Below are positions 30,667 through 39,842 of a stretch of DNA of 64,000 nucleotides, one piece after another (the stretch's first letter is position 1; each line of letters opens with the position of its first letter). This stretch comes from Szabonella sp046295215 (GTDB lineage: Bacteria; Pseudomonadota; Alphaproteobacteria; Rhodobacterales; Rhodobacteraceae), in the NCBI GenBank assembly GCA_046295215.1, contig JBKBNP010000013.1, positions 1 through 64,000 on the forward strand. Direction: 5' to 3'. Made by a program: the position numbers and the translations under genes. The notes below the pieces were generated by a model, which did no database searches, was not told the origin of the DNA, and saw nothing but the letters and a program-made list of their open reading frames with translations.

Positions 30667-31893
30667 ATGCCCCTCGCCAACACCGCCCACAGCTACGGCT
30701 CTGTCGCGCGCTGCCTGCACTGGATCACCGCCGCGCTGATCCTCGCCGCGCTACCGCTCGGCGTGATCGCCAATGATCTTCCCTATGGCACCTCCGAGGA
30801 ACTGCTGCACAAGGCCTGGATGTTCTCGCTGCACAAGACATTCGGCATCACAGCCTTTTTCACCGGCCTCGCCCGCATTCTCTGGGCCGTGACCCAGACG
30901 CATCCCGCCCCTCTCCACCCCGAACGTCGCGCCGAGACCCTGCTGGCCAATGCGGTCCACTGGATGCTCTATGTCTCGCTTCTCGCGGTGCCGCTGACTG
31001 GCTGGATCCACCACGCCGCCACGTCCGGATTTGCGCCGATCCTCTGGCCACTCGGTCAGGGCCTTCCCTTCGTTCCGACCTCCGAAGCCGTGGCAGGGGC
31101 AGCCGCCTCCCTGCACGGCACCTTCACGAAACTGCTCGCAGCCTCGGTGGTCCTGCATGTCGCGGGGGCGTTGAAGCACCACCTGTTCGACCGTGACAGC
31201 ACTCTCCTGCGCATGATCTCGGGCCAAACCTCCCCCGAAGATGCAGGCCCGCGGCCTCGGGCAAACCCTCGCTCGCCCCTTCCCGCGCTGGTCACCCTCC
31301 TGACCTTTGCAGCCGCCACGGGCTTCACCCTTTTCTTCTGGCAGATGTCAGCGCAGCCCGAAGTCCCAGTCCCGACCGCCGCGAGAACACAGCTTGAAAC
31401 CGGCAACTGGCAGGTCGAAGAGGGGCAACTTGCCATCACCGTCCGGCAACTCGGTGCCCCGGTCACCGGGCAATTCGACCGCTGGCAGGCCGACATCCGC
31501 TATGATGACCGCGCCAACAGCCCCACCGGCACCGTCAGCGTCCGCATCGATATGGCAAGCCTGCGCCTGGGGTCCGTCACGACGCAAGCGCAAGGCACGG
31601 ATTTTCTGGATATTTCCAACCATTCCGAAGCGCTGTTCGAGGCCGCGATCACCACTGGCGACACAGGCGCTATCGCAGCCGGAACGCTCATCCTGCGCGG
31701 CATCTCCCACCCGGTCACCCTGCCCTTTTCCCTCACCATCGAGGGAGACAGCGCGCAGATGACCGGCAGTACCACCCTCGACCGCCGCGATTTCGGCATC
31801 GGACAAAGCTATGGAGACGAAGCGACCGTCGGCTTTTCCGTCTCGGTCGATGTCACCCTGACCGCCCGCCGCGTCCCGCCTTACTCCAACTGA
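30667..31893 (+). CDS. cytochrome b561 - YceI fusion protein
   Basis: Start at ATG 30667 with GCGGAG eight bases upstream; 408 aa. Residues 1-180 form a four-helix b561 domain with haem-ligand histidines (CLHWITAALILAAL, HKTFGITAFF, NAVHWMLYVSLLAVPLTGW, VVLHVAGALKHHLFD). A further membrane segment (LLTFAAATGFTLFFW) leads to a periplasmic YceI lipocalin-like domain (about 230-405), with DISNHSEALFEAAI and LILRGISHPVTLPF. YceI proteins bind isoprenoid or quinone-like lipids, so the fusion suggests electron exchange between membrane haem and a bound quinone. Confidence 0.88.
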   Translation: MPLANTAHSYGSVARCLHWITAALILAALPLGVIANDLPYGTSEELLHKAWMFSLHKTFGITAFFTGLARILWAVTQTHPAPLHPERRAETLLANAVHWMLYVSLLAVPLTGWIHHAATSGFAPILWPLGQGLPFVPTSEAVAGAAASLHGTFTKLLAASVVLHVAGALKHHLFDRDSTLLRMISGQTSPEDAGPRPRANPRSPLPALVTLLTFAAATGFTLFFWQMSAQPEVPVPTAARTQLETGNWQVEEGQLAITVRQLGAPVTGQFDRWQADIRYDDRANSPTGTVSVRIDMASLRLGSVTTQAQGTDFLDISNHSEALFEAAITTGDTGAIAAGTLILRGISHPVTLPFSLTIEGDSAQMTGSTTLDRRDFGIGQSYGDEATVGFSVSVDVTLTARRVPPYSN

Positions 31894-31896
31894 CGC

Positions 31897-33033
31897 TCAG
31901 AGCGTCTCCAGCCCGTCCAGCGCCCGCTCCAGCCGCGCCAGCGTCGCCGGCACATCCCTGAGCTTGTCCAGACCGAAAAGCCCGATGCGGAAGGTGCGGA
32001 ACGCCTCGCCCTCGCCCACCTGCAAGGGCACACCCGCCGCGATCTGAAGCCCCAGTTCGCGGAACCGTGCCCCGTTCTGGATCGCCGGATCGTCGGTATA
32101 GCTCACCACCACACCCGGCGCCGCAAACCCTTCGGCCGCGACCGACCGCACGCCGCGCGCGGCCAGCAGCGCCCGCACGCCCCGGCCCAGATCCCATTGC
32201 GCCGCCTGGGCCGCCTCGAATCCCATGGCCCGCGTCTCCGCCATCGCATCGCGGAACCCCAGCAGCGCATCGGTCGGCATCGTGGCATGATAGGCATGCC
32301 CGCCCCCCTCATAGGCTGCCATGATCGCCCGCCACTTCTTCAGATCCAGCGCAAAACTGTCCGATGCCGTCTCCGCCAGCCGCGCCTCCGCCCGCTCCGA
32401 CAGCATCACCAACCCCGCCGAGGGCGAGGCCGACCAACCCTTCTGCGGCGCCGAGATCAGCACATCGACCCCGCTCGCCGCCATATCCACCCAGATGCAG
32501 CCCGAGGCGATGCAATCAAGCACCATCAGCGCGCCCACCTCATGTGCCGCCTCCGCCATGGCGCGGATATAGTCGTCGGGCAGGATGATCCCGGCGCTCG
32601 TCTCCACATGCGGCGCGAATACGGCCGCGGGGCGCTGCTCACGGATGCGCGCCACGACCTCCTCGACGGGCGGTGGCGCATAGGGCGCCCGCGCCTCATT
32701 GCCCGATTGCCGCGCCATCACCACATCGACGGCAGACGCGAACCCGCCCGCCTCGAAAATCTGGCTCCAGCGATAGGAAAACCAGCCGTTGCGCACCACC
32801 AGAACCCGCGCCCCGCGCCCGAACTGCCGCGCGACGGCCTCCATCGCATAGGATCCGCCCCCCGGCACCACCGCCACCGCTGCCGCGCCATAAACCTCGC
32901 GCAATCCTTCCGAAAGGTCGCGCATCACGGCCTGGAAACGCGCCGACATATGGTTGAGCGAGCGGTCGGTGAACACGACCGAAAATTCCTCCAGCCCCTC
33001 GGGGTCGACATGCGGATGCGGCAAACGGGTCAT
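31897..33033 (-). CDS. class V aminotransferase
   Basis: A 378-aa PLP enzyme. The lysine that binds PLP is in VDVLISAPQKGWSASPSAGL, and the aspartate/helix pattern in GALMVLDCIASGCIWVDM. The closest functional groups are alanine-glyoxylate, serine-glyoxylate and aspartate-glyoxylate transaminases; exact substrates cannot be told. It converges with the b561-YceI gene (three bases apart). The leftward Lrp pair lies upstream in the same direction, so Lrp control is possible. Confidence 0.85.
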   Translation of the reverse strand: MTRLPHPHVDPEGLEEFSVVFTDRSLNHMSARFQAVMRDLSEGLREVYGAAAVAVVPGGGSYAMEAVARQFGRGARVLVVRNGWFSYRWSQIFEAGGFASAVDVVMARQSGNEARAPYAPPPVEEVVARIREQRPAAVFAPHVETSAGIILPDDYIRAMAEAAHEVGALMVLDCIASGCIWVDMAASGVDVLISAPQKGWSASPSAGLVMLSERAEARLAETASDSFALDLKKWRAIMAAYEGGGHAYHATMPTDALLGFRDAMAETRAMGFEAAQAAQWDLGRGVRALLAARGVRSVAAEGFAAPGVVVSYTDDPAIQNGARFRELGLQIAAGVPLQVGEGEAFRTFRIGLFGLDKLRDVPATLARLERALDGLETL

Positions 33034-33147
33034 GGTTCAACTCCCTGAAATTTTCCGGAACCTAACGCGCCCATGCCCCGCACGGCCAGCAAAATTCCGG
33101 TCGGTCACAAAATTCCACCGCCCCCCGGCCCCGACCCGGGCCCCTTG

Positions 33148-33214
33148 CTTTTTCTGTCCGGAAATATCCTCGGGGGTGAGCCGCCCGCGGCGGCGAGGGG
33201 GCAGACAGCCCCCT
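33148..33214 (-). terminator. hairpin plus C5-GAGGATATTT repeat box (copy 2)
   Basis: AGGGGGC-TGTCT-GCCCCCT on the minus strand (33196-33214) starts right after the Lrp stop, followed by the box at 33148-33176. Probable transcription end of the Lrp pair. Confidence 0.6.
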
Positions 33215-33673
33215 CTACCCGATCGGCCCGGGACGCGCCTCCTCGGTCAAGAGAACATTGGCCTCGACCTGCCCCACGCCGGGCAGGGTCATGATCCGCC
33301 GCCGCAGCACGCGCTCGAAATCCGGAATGTCCCGCGCCACGACCCGCAGCCGGTAATCGAACAGACCCAGCACATGCTGGACCACCTGCACCTCCGGAAT
33401 GGCCGATACCGCGCGCTCGAAATCCTCAAGGCTCACCCGCCCCTTGGTCGCCAGCTTCAGTCCCAGAAAGACCGTGACCCCGAATCCCAGCGCCGCACGG
33501 TCCACGACGATGCGCTGCCCGACCAGGATCCCTGCATCCTCGAGCCGCTTCACCCGACGCCAGGCCGAGGGCTGGCTCAGCCCCAGCCTGCGCCCCAACT
33601 CGCCCGCGCCTTGCGTCGCATCCTCCGCCAGCGCACGCAGGATCCCCCGGTCGATGTCATCCAGATCCATCAC
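33215..33673 (-). CDS. Lrp/AsnC family transcriptional regulator (second of a pair)
   Basis: A 152-aa protein: HTH in IDRGILRALAEDATQGAGEL and LGLSQPSAWRRVKRLEDAG, followed by the RAM ligand-binding domain (PEVQVVQHVLGLFDYRLRVV). It starts in an ATGA overlap with the paralogue at 33670, so the two are made together and may form hetero-oligomers. Confidence 0.9.
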   Translation of the reverse strand: MMDLDDIDRGILRALAEDATQGAGELGRRLGLSQPSAWRRVKRLEDAGILVGQRIVVDRAALGFGVTVFLGLKLATKGRVSLEDFERAVSAIPEVQVVQHVLGLFDYRLRVVARDIPDFERVLRRRIMTLPGVGQVEANVLLTEEARPGPIG

Positions 33674-34134
33674 AGCGGCAACGCACTTTCATCCTTGATC
33701 GTGGCCACCAGCATCAGCGCCTCGATATCCGCAATATGCGGCAGGGTCAGGATGCGGCGGCGGTAGATCTCCTGATAATGGCCCATGTCCCGCGCGATCA
33801 CCGTCAGCCGCACATCGACCCGGCCCAGAAAGGTCTCGATCCCGATCACTTCCGGCACCGCCCGCGCGGCCGACAGAAATTCGTTGAAAGCATGCGGATT
33901 GGTCTTGTCCAGCGTGAAGCGCAGCGACACCTCCACCTCATAGCCTAGCGCGCGCCAGTCGATCACCGCCTGCTGCGCACAGATCACCCCGGCGGCGCGC
34001 AGCCGCTCCAGCCGCCGCCAGCAGGTCGCCGTCGTCACCCCCGCGCGCTCTGCCAGCGCCGCCCCGGCAAGCGCCGGTTCGGCCAAGAGGTGCCGCAGGA
34101 TCCTGCGGTCAGTGTCGTCGATCTGAATGGCCAT
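33670..34134 (-). CDS. Lrp/AsnC family transcriptional regulator (first of a pair)
   Basis: A 154-aa paralogue of the next gene: HTH DDTDRRILRHLLAEPALAG and VTTATCWRRLERLRAAG, then RAM domain PEVIGIETFLGRVDVRLTVI. It is divergent from ilvC across 136 bp, so it may sense branched-chain amino acids and control ilvC, as Lrp does elsewhere. This is inferred from position only. Confidence 0.9.
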   Translation of the reverse strand: MAIQIDDTDRRILRHLLAEPALAGAALAERAGVTTATCWRRLERLRAAGVICAQQAVIDWRALGYEVEVSLRFTLDKTNPHAFNEFLSAARAVPEVIGIETFLGRVDVRLTVIARDMGHYQEIYRRRILTLPHIADIEALMLVATIKDESALPL

Positions 34135-34270
34135 TTCACAATCCGTCCATACTGCGCATGAAAATATCCCGATCCACGCAGAAATGTCAAAAAAATGCGA
34201 TCATGCTGCTGGGTAAATCCGTATCCTGCCGCCATCACAGGCATACCGCCCCAGCAAAGGAACCCGGCCC

Positions 34271-35293
34271 ATGCGCGTTTACTACGATCGCGATTGCGAC
34301 ATCAATCTCATCAAAGACAAGAAGGTGGCCATTCTCGGCTACGGGTCGCAAGGCCATGCCCATGCGCTCAACCTGCGTGATTCGGGGGCCAAGAACATCG
34401 TCGTGGCGCTCCGCCCGGGTTCGGCATCCGCCAGGAAATGCGAGGCCGAAGGCCTCAAGGTCATGGATATCGCCGAAGCCGCCGCCTGGTGCGACCTCAT
34501 CATGTTCACCATGCCCGATGAATTGCAGGCCGAAACCTACAAGAAGCATGTTCACGACAATCTGCGCGAAGGCTCCGCCATCGCCTTCGCCCATGGGCTG
34601 AACGTCCATTTCGGCCTGATCGAGCCGAAGCCCGGCGTCGATGTCATCATGATGGCCCCCAAGGGCCCCGGCCACACCGTGCGTGGCGAATATACCAAGG
34701 GCGGCGGCGTGCCCTGCCTCGTGGCGGTCCACAATGACGCGACCGGCCGCGCGCTGGAAATCGGTCTGTCCTATTGCTCGGCCATCGGCGGCGGGCGCTC
34801 AGGGATCATCGAGACCAACTTCCGCGAGGAATGTGAAACCGACCTCTTCGGCGAGCAGGCCGTGCTGTGCGGTGGCCTTGTCGAACTGATCCGCATGGGC
34901 TTCGAGACGCTGGTGGAAGCCGGGTATGAGCCCGAGATGGCCTATTTCGAATGCCTGCACGAGGTCAAGCTGATCGTCGACCTGATCTATGAAGGCGGCA
35001 TCGCCAACATGAACTACTCGATCTCGAACACTGCGGAATACGGCGAATACGTCTCCGGCCCGCGCATCCTGCCTTATGATGAAACCAAGGCCCGCATGAA
35101 AGCGGTCCTGCGCGACATCCAGACCGGCAAGTTCGTGCGCGACTTCATGCAGGAAAATGCCGTCGGCCAGCCCTCGTTCAAGGCCACCCGCCGCATCAAT
35201 GACGAACACCAGATCGAAAAGGTCGGCGAGAAACTGCGCGGCATGATGCCCTGGATTTCCAAGGGCAAGATGGTCGACAAGGCGCGCAACTGA
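34271..35293 (+). CDS. ilvC: ketol-acid reductoisomerase
   Basis: A 340-aa class I enzyme of valine, leucine and isoleucine synthesis. The NADPH loop is AILGYGSQGHAHALNLRDSG, and the metal and substrate residues lie in VDLIYEGGIANMNYSISNTA and AVLCGGLVELIRMGFETLVE. It is monocistronic, with a strong terminator 30 bp after the stop. Confidence 0.97.
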   Translation: MRVYYDRDCDINLIKDKKVAILGYGSQGHAHALNLRDSGAKNIVVALRPGSASARKCEAEGLKVMDIAEAAAWCDLIMFTMPDELQAETYKKHVHDNLREGSAIAFAHGLNVHFGLIEPKPGVDVIMMAPKGPGHTVRGEYTKGGGVPCLVAVHNDATGRALEIGLSYCSAIGGGRSGIIETNFREECETDLFGEQAVLCGGLVELIRMGFETLVEAGYEPEMAYFECLHEVKLIVDLIYEGGIANMNYSISNTAEYGEYVSGPRILPYDETKARMKAVLRDIQTGKFVRDFMQENAVGQPSFKATRRINDEHQIEKVGEKLRGMMPWISKGKMVDKARN

Positions 35294-35322
35294 CCGACGC
35301 CCCGAGGGGTATCACAAAACAG

Positions 35323-35353
35323 ACGGGGCGGCATCCGGTGCCGCCCCGTTTTC
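35323..35353 (+). terminator. ilvC intrinsic terminator
   Basis: ACGGGGCGGCA-TCCGG-TGCCGCCCCGT (35323-35349), a perfect 11-bp stem ending in TTTTC. Confidence 0.85.
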
Positions 35354-35371
35354 GGTTCAGTGTCATGCCGT

Positions 35372-35575
35372 TCAGCGGTGCCGCGTCCCCGCCGACGCAA
35401 GGCGCGGGTTGAGAAAGGCCACGCCCCCCACAGGCCCGTCCAGAGCGAGTGACGAGGGCGGAACGGACGGGTCGTGGCGACGCTCCTCGATACGGCCCTT
35501 GCTGATCAGCGCAAAAACGATGACGGACAGCAGGGTCAGCAGGGCAAGCAACGGGATCAGGAAGGCGGCAGTCAT
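35372..35575 (-). CDS. small single-pass membrane protein, 67 aa
   Basis: Reads MTAAFLIPLLALLTLLSVIV with the helix ending near residue 24, then a charged tail (KGRIEERRHDPSVPPSSLAL). A strong AGGAG six bases upstream supports it as a real gene. No family recognised. It lies between the ilvC terminator and a divergent transporter. Confidence 0.65.
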   Translation of the reverse strand: MTAAFLIPLLALLTLLSVIVFALISKGRIEERRHDPSVPPSSLALDGPVGGVAFLNPRLASAGTRHR

Positions 35576-35701
35576 GGTATCTCCTTTCGATCAGGGCGTC
35601 GCACTACCAACAGGCCTGCCCTTGCGCTGGTTCCCTGTCGGGGCGTCACAGGTGCCCTGCGCAGCTTCTCAGGCCGGATCAGCCGCATTCCCGGTGGCTG
35701 C

Positions 35702-36577
35702 ATGACCCCCGAACCCACCCGTGGTGACTGGCTGTCGATCCTGCTTCTCGGCATGATCTGGGGCGGAACCTTCATGGTCGTGTCCTTTGCCCTCCGGGGC
35801 TACGGGCCGGTGACGGTTGCCACGGCGAGGGTGGTTCTGGGCACCATCGCGCTGGCCGCACTGGCCGTCGCGCTCCGCCGCCCGCTGCCGGGGCGTGATG
35901 CCCGCCTCTGGGCGCATCTCTTGCCGATCGGGGTGCTGTCCTCGGCGCTGCCCTTCTTCCTGCTCGGATGGGGCCAGCAATCGGTGCCATCCGCCTTTGC
36001 GGGGCTTTCCATGGCCTCGGTGCCGCTCTTCGTGCTGCCGCTTGCGGCGCTGTTCGCCGGGGAACGACTCACCGGGCGCAAGGCCGCAGGATTCGGCATC
36101 GGCTTTCTCGGCACAATGGTCCTGCTCGGCCCCGATGTTCTTGCGGGCGACAGTGGTCCCCTGCCGCGTCTGGCCTGTGTCGCGGCTGCACTCTGCTATG
36201 CCTGCGCCTCGATCCTGACCCGACGCTGCCCGCCCGTCGATCCGGTGACACTGGCGGCGGTGTCGCTCGGCGTCGGGTCGGTCGTCCTGCTGCCCGCGAT
36301 GCTGCTGACCGAAGGCGTGCCGGTCTGGGCCGGGCCGGTGCCGGGCGCCGCCATCCTTGTGCTGGGGCTGGTTCCCACCGCCCTGGCCGCCCTTTTGCGC
36401 GTCTCGGTGATCCGCTCCGCCGGGTCGGGCTTCATGACGCTCACCAGCTATCAGGTGCCGGTCTGGGCGGTCCTCTTCGGCGCCGCCGTGCTGGGGGAGG
36501 AGATCCCCCTGCGCTTTGCCGCCGCCCTTGCGCTGATCCTCGCCGGGCTCTTCATGTCCCGGTCGCGACCAGCTTGA
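35702..36577 (+). CDS. EamA/DMT family transporter
   Basis: Start at ATG 35702 (MTPEPTRGDWLSILLLGMIW); the frame is open upstream but that part is not hydrophobic. It is a 291-aa protein with about ten membrane helices in two repeated EamA halves (GMIWGGTFMVVSFALRGYGP, then a second half including TLTSYQVPVWAVLFGAAVLG with the conserved P-V). Probably exports amino acids or other metabolites; substrate unknown. Its 3' end overlaps the convergent methyltransferase gene by 26 bp. Confidence 0.85.
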   Translation: MTPEPTRGDWLSILLLGMIWGGTFMVVSFALRGYGPVTVATARVVLGTIALAALAVALRRPLPGRDARLWAHLLPIGVLSSALPFFLLGWGQQSVPSAFAGLSMASVPLFVLPLAALFAGERLTGRKAAGFGIGFLGTMVLLGPDVLAGDSGPLPRLACVAAALCYACASILTRRCPPVDPVTLAAVSLGVGSVVLLPAMLLTEGVPVWAGPVPGAAILVLGLVPTALAALLRVSVIRSAGSGFMTLTSYQVPVWAVLFGAAVLGEEIPLRFAAALALILAGLFMSRSRPA

Positions 36578-37328
36578 CAGCCGTCGGGTGAAAGCCCGCA
36601 TTCGTCTCGCCGAACTCCATGAAAACACAGCGGAACCCCGCGCGATCCCAGAGCCGCAGGGCCTCGGTCGCGGCGCGCGCGCGGGCCATGTGGCCCTCGT
36701 TCTGGCGCAGCTTCAGAGGGGGCGGGTTGAACCCGACAACAATCGACCGGCGCGCGATGCGGCAGAACTCCTCCACAATCGCTTCCCAGCCTTCGGGCTC
36801 CGCATAGGCCTCGATCGCCTGATAACAGCAGATGATGTCCTGCGACTTGTCGGCATAGGCATAGGGCAGCTTGCCCGCATCGAAAATATCGACCTGAAAC
36901 CCGAGGCTTTCGATGATCGGCTGATATATCCAGCCAAGGTTCATCGGCGCGCGCGGGTTGTCATGGGCCTTGCGGAACACATTGTCGAGGCTCTTGTGAC
37001 GCTTTGCTTTCGGGTTGTAGTCCTCTGACCAGCCACCGAAATCCGTTCCACGCACCCGGTGCCCCAGATGCGCCCAGACCTCCAGCATCCCGCCATGCGC
37101 GGTAGAGAACTCCAGAATGTCCAGCGCCGCGCCGCCGGTTGTGGTTTCGGGGAAATGGTGATGCACCCGGGCCCAGGCCCGTCGCAGATTTTCCTGCCGC
37201 ACCACATACTTCTGCGCGATTCTTACGACCTGATGTTCAGGATAGCCCGCAAGCCTGTAATGTTTCGGGAAAGTTTCGGGAAGCGGAGGACACCAGAGAT
37301 TGCGTTCCTGTTGTTCTGTCCTGCGCAT
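36552..37328 (-). CDS. SAM-dependent methyltransferase-like protein
   Basis: A 258-aa protein with a class I methyltransferase-like core: ALDILEFSTAHGGMLEVWAH in place of the glycine-rich loop (H-G-G), HRVRGTDFGGWSEDYNP at the acidic strand and SQDIICCYQAIEAY at the next one. A long aromatic and basic N terminus precedes it. The substrate is unknown, and the loop is atypical, so activity is not certain. Confidence 0.65.
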   Translation of the reverse strand: MRRTEQQERNLWCPPLPETFPKHYRLAGYPEHQVVRIAQKYVVRQENLRRAWARVHHHFPETTTGGAALDILEFSTAHGGMLEVWAHLGHRVRGTDFGGWSEDYNPKAKRHKSLDNVFRKAHDNPRAPMNLGWIYQPIIESLGFQVDIFDAGKLPYAYADKSQDIICCYQAIEAYAEPEGWEAIVEEFCRIARRSIVVGFNPPPLKLRQNEGHMARARAATEALRLWDRAGFRCVFMEFGETNAGFHPTAVKLVATGT

Positions 37329-37397
37329 CGGGCCGCCTGTTTATCGTTTCAATTTCCTCATTGTTCTAGTCCGATTGTTGCCAGGCACGCAACACTC

Positions 37398-38744
37398 TCA
37401 GGACGCCGCCGCCTCCACCGCCGCGACGATCCCGCCAACGGCATCGGCGGCCAATGCGGCATCTTCACATTCCGCCATCACCCGAACCAGCGGCTCGGTC
37501 CCCGATTTCCGGATCAGGATGCGCCCCGATCCCCGCAACCGCCCCTCCCAATGTGCGATTTCCGCCTGAACGCTGGCCGCGCCCAGCGGCTCGGCTCCGG
37601 CACCATAACGGACATTGCGCAACAGTTGCGGCACGGTTTCGAACTGGTGCGTCAGCTCATCCGCCCGCCGCCCCGTGCGCACCATTTCCGACAGAAACTG
37701 CAGTCCCGCCAGCATCCCGTCACCGGTGGTGGCGAAATCGGTCATCACGATATGGCCCGATTGCTCCCCACCGAGGTTGAACCCCCCAGCCCGCATCCGC
37801 TCCACCACATAGCGGTCCCCGACTGCCGTGCGTTCAAGGCCGAGGCCCCGCGCCTGCATGAAGCGTTCCAGCCCGAGGTTGGACATCACGGTCGCCACCA
37901 GCGCCCCCCCGCGCAGCCGCCCCTCGTCGGCCCAGCGGGCCGCCATCATCGCCATGATCTGGTCGCCATCCGCCACCGTCCCGGTCTGGTCGAGGATCAT
38001 CACCCGGTCGGCATCGCCATCCAGACAGATGCCCACATCCGCACCATGCGCCACCACCGCCTCGGCGGCCGTCTGGACATGGGTGGACCCGCAGCGGTCG
38101 TTGATGTTGCGCCCGTTCGGGGCCACGCCCACCGGCACCACCGTCGCCCCCAGTTCCCACAAAACCTCCGGCGCTGTCCGGTAGGCGGCCCCGTTGGCAC
38201 AATCGACCACCACCTTCAGCCCGTCGAGCCGCAGCCCGGCGGGAAAGGTCGTCTTGGCATATTCCTGATACCGCCCCCGCGCATCGTCGATCCGCTTTGC
38301 ACGGCCGATATTCTCCGGCTTCGCGGGGATGATCTCTTCTGCCAGAATCGCCTCGATTGCCGCTTCCGCCTCATCGCTCAGCTTGAACCCGTCGGGACCG
38401 AAAAGCTTGATCCCGTTGTCATCAGCGGGGTTGTGGCTGGCCGAGATCATCACCCCCAGATCGGCCCGCATCGACCGCGTGAGAAACCCCACCGCCGGCG
38501 TCGGCACCGGCCCCAGCAGCAGCACATTCATTCCCGTGGAGGTCAGCCCCGCCGTCAGCGCGTTCTCCAGCATGTAGCCCGAGAGCCTTGTATCCTTGCC
38601 GATCACCACCCGATGCGCCACTGACCCGTCGCGGCGGAAATAGCGTCCCGCCGCCGCCCCCAACCGCAGCGCAGTTTCGGCCGTCATGGGATAGCTGTTT
38701 GCACGCCCCCGCACGCCATCGGTTCCAAAAAGCTTTCGGCTCAT
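37398..38744 (-). CDS. glmM: phosphoglucosamine mutase
   Basis: Start at 38744 (MSRKLFGTDGVRGRANSYPM), in an ATGA overlap with folP; 448 aa. The phosphoserine is Ser103 in VMISASHNPADDNGIKLF, the metal loop is CLDGDADRVMI and the phosphate-binding end is RKSGTEPLVRVMAE. It makes glucosamine-1-phosphate for peptidoglycan and lipopolysaccharide. Confidence 0.96.
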   Translation of the reverse strand: MSRKLFGTDGVRGRANSYPMTAETALRLGAAAGRYFRRDGSVAHRVVIGKDTRLSGYMLENALTAGLTSTGMNVLLLGPVPTPAVGFLTRSMRADLGVMISASHNPADDNGIKLFGPDGFKLSDEAEAAIEAILAEEIIPAKPENIGRAKRIDDARGRYQEYAKTTFPAGLRLDGLKVVVDCANGAAYRTAPEVLWELGATVVPVGVAPNGRNINDRCGSTHVQTAAEAVVAHGADVGICLDGDADRVMILDQTGTVADGDQIMAMMAARWADEGRLRGGALVATVMSNLGLERFMQARGLGLERTAVGDRYVVERMRAGGFNLGGEQSGHIVMTDFATTGDGMLAGLQFLSEMVRTGRRADELTHQFETVPQLLRNVRYGAGAEPLGAASVQAEIAHWEGRLRGSGRILIRKSGTEPLVRVMAECEDAALAADAVGGIVAAVEAAAS

Positions 38745-39760
38745 ATGTGATGCTCCTCGATGCAGGCCACCCAAAGCGTCAGCGCCTGTCGCGTTTCCGT
38801 CATATCATGGACCCTCAGGATTTGCGCGCCCTGTGCCGCCCCCGCCAGCGCCACGGCAACCGATCCCGGCACGCGCCGGTCGGCCTGCGGCTCCCCCGTC
38901 AGCGTGCCGATGAACCGCTTGCGCGAGGCCCCCAGCAGGATCGGGCAGCCCAGCGCATGAAAGGCCGAAAGCCGGGCGATCAGGGCAAGGTTATGGGCCA
39001 CCGTCTTGCCGAACCCGATGCCCGGATCGACGATGATCCGGTCTCGTGCAATCCCCAGCCCTTCCGCCAATCGAATACGATCTTCCAGAAAATCAAGCAC
39101 ATCCAGCACGACATTGTCATAGCGCGGATCGTCCTGCATGGTTGCCGGGTCGCCCTGCGCATGCATCAGGCAGACCGGCACTTCCCGGTCCGCCACCAAG
39201 GCACCCAGCCCCGCGTCAAAGGCCAGCGCAGACACATCGTTCACCATCCCCGCCCCGGCGTCGAGTGCGGCCTTTGCCACAACGGCCTTGCGGGTGTCGA
39301 TGGAAACCGGGGTCGCAACGCCTGCCGCCCGAAGCGCCGCGATCACCGGTGCTGTGCGCGCGATTTCCTCGGTGGCCGAAACCTCGCGCGACCCTGGCCG
39401 CGTGCTTTCGCCACCAATATCCAGCATATCGGTCCCGGCATCGATCAAAGCCTGCGCCTGTGCCAATGCGGCACCGGCATCCAGAAACCGGCCACCATCG
39501 GAAAAACTGTCGGGCGTGACGTTCAGGATGCCCACCAGCGCTGGTCGCCCCGGAGCCAGCCCGGACAGCCCGGGAACGCGGCGTGGCGCAGTCAACCGCA
39601 CCAGTGCCGCCTCGGGCATATCCGCAACCGGGATCACCACCGCGCGCCGCCCGCGCTCCAGCACCTCGGCATGGGTGAACCAGCACCAGCCCCCCGCCAG
39701 CGTCAGCGCGGTCTCGGGCCGCGCAGGCCCGGTCTGGGGGATCGGTCGGAAAACGGTCAT
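38741..39760 (-). CDS. folP: dihydropteroate synthase
   Basis: Start set at 39760 (MTVFRPIPQTGPARPETALT), giving 339 aa. Motifs are VGILNVTPDSFSDGG, LDIGGESTRPGS and PVSIDTRKAVVAKAAL, with IIVDPGIGFGKTVAHN and GASRKRFIG later. The ~85-residue N-terminal extension before the barrel is longer than in enteric FolP. It joins pterin to p-aminobenzoate in folate synthesis, and is the middle gene of folB-folP-glmM. Confidence 0.95.
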   Translation of the reverse strand: MTVFRPIPQTGPARPETALTLAGGWCWFTHAEVLERGRRAVVIPVADMPEAALVRLTAPRRVPGLSGLAPGRPALVGILNVTPDSFSDGGRFLDAGAALAQAQALIDAGTDMLDIGGESTRPGSREVSATEEIARTAPVIAALRAAGVATPVSIDTRKAVVAKAALDAGAGMVNDVSALAFDAGLGALVADREVPVCLMHAQGDPATMQDDPRYDNVVLDVLDFLEDRIRLAEGLGIARDRIIVDPGIGFGKTVAHNLALIARLSAFHALGCPILLGASRKRFIGTLTGEPQADRRVPGSVAVALAGAAQGAQILRVHDMTETRQALTLWVACIEEHHI

Positions 39761-39842
39761 GCTGCCTGCGTTGTGGCGCCCCTGTCCCCGGGGCCTTTCC
39801 GCCGATGTGCCGCAAGCACGCGGCCGAGGCAAGGGTTGCAGA

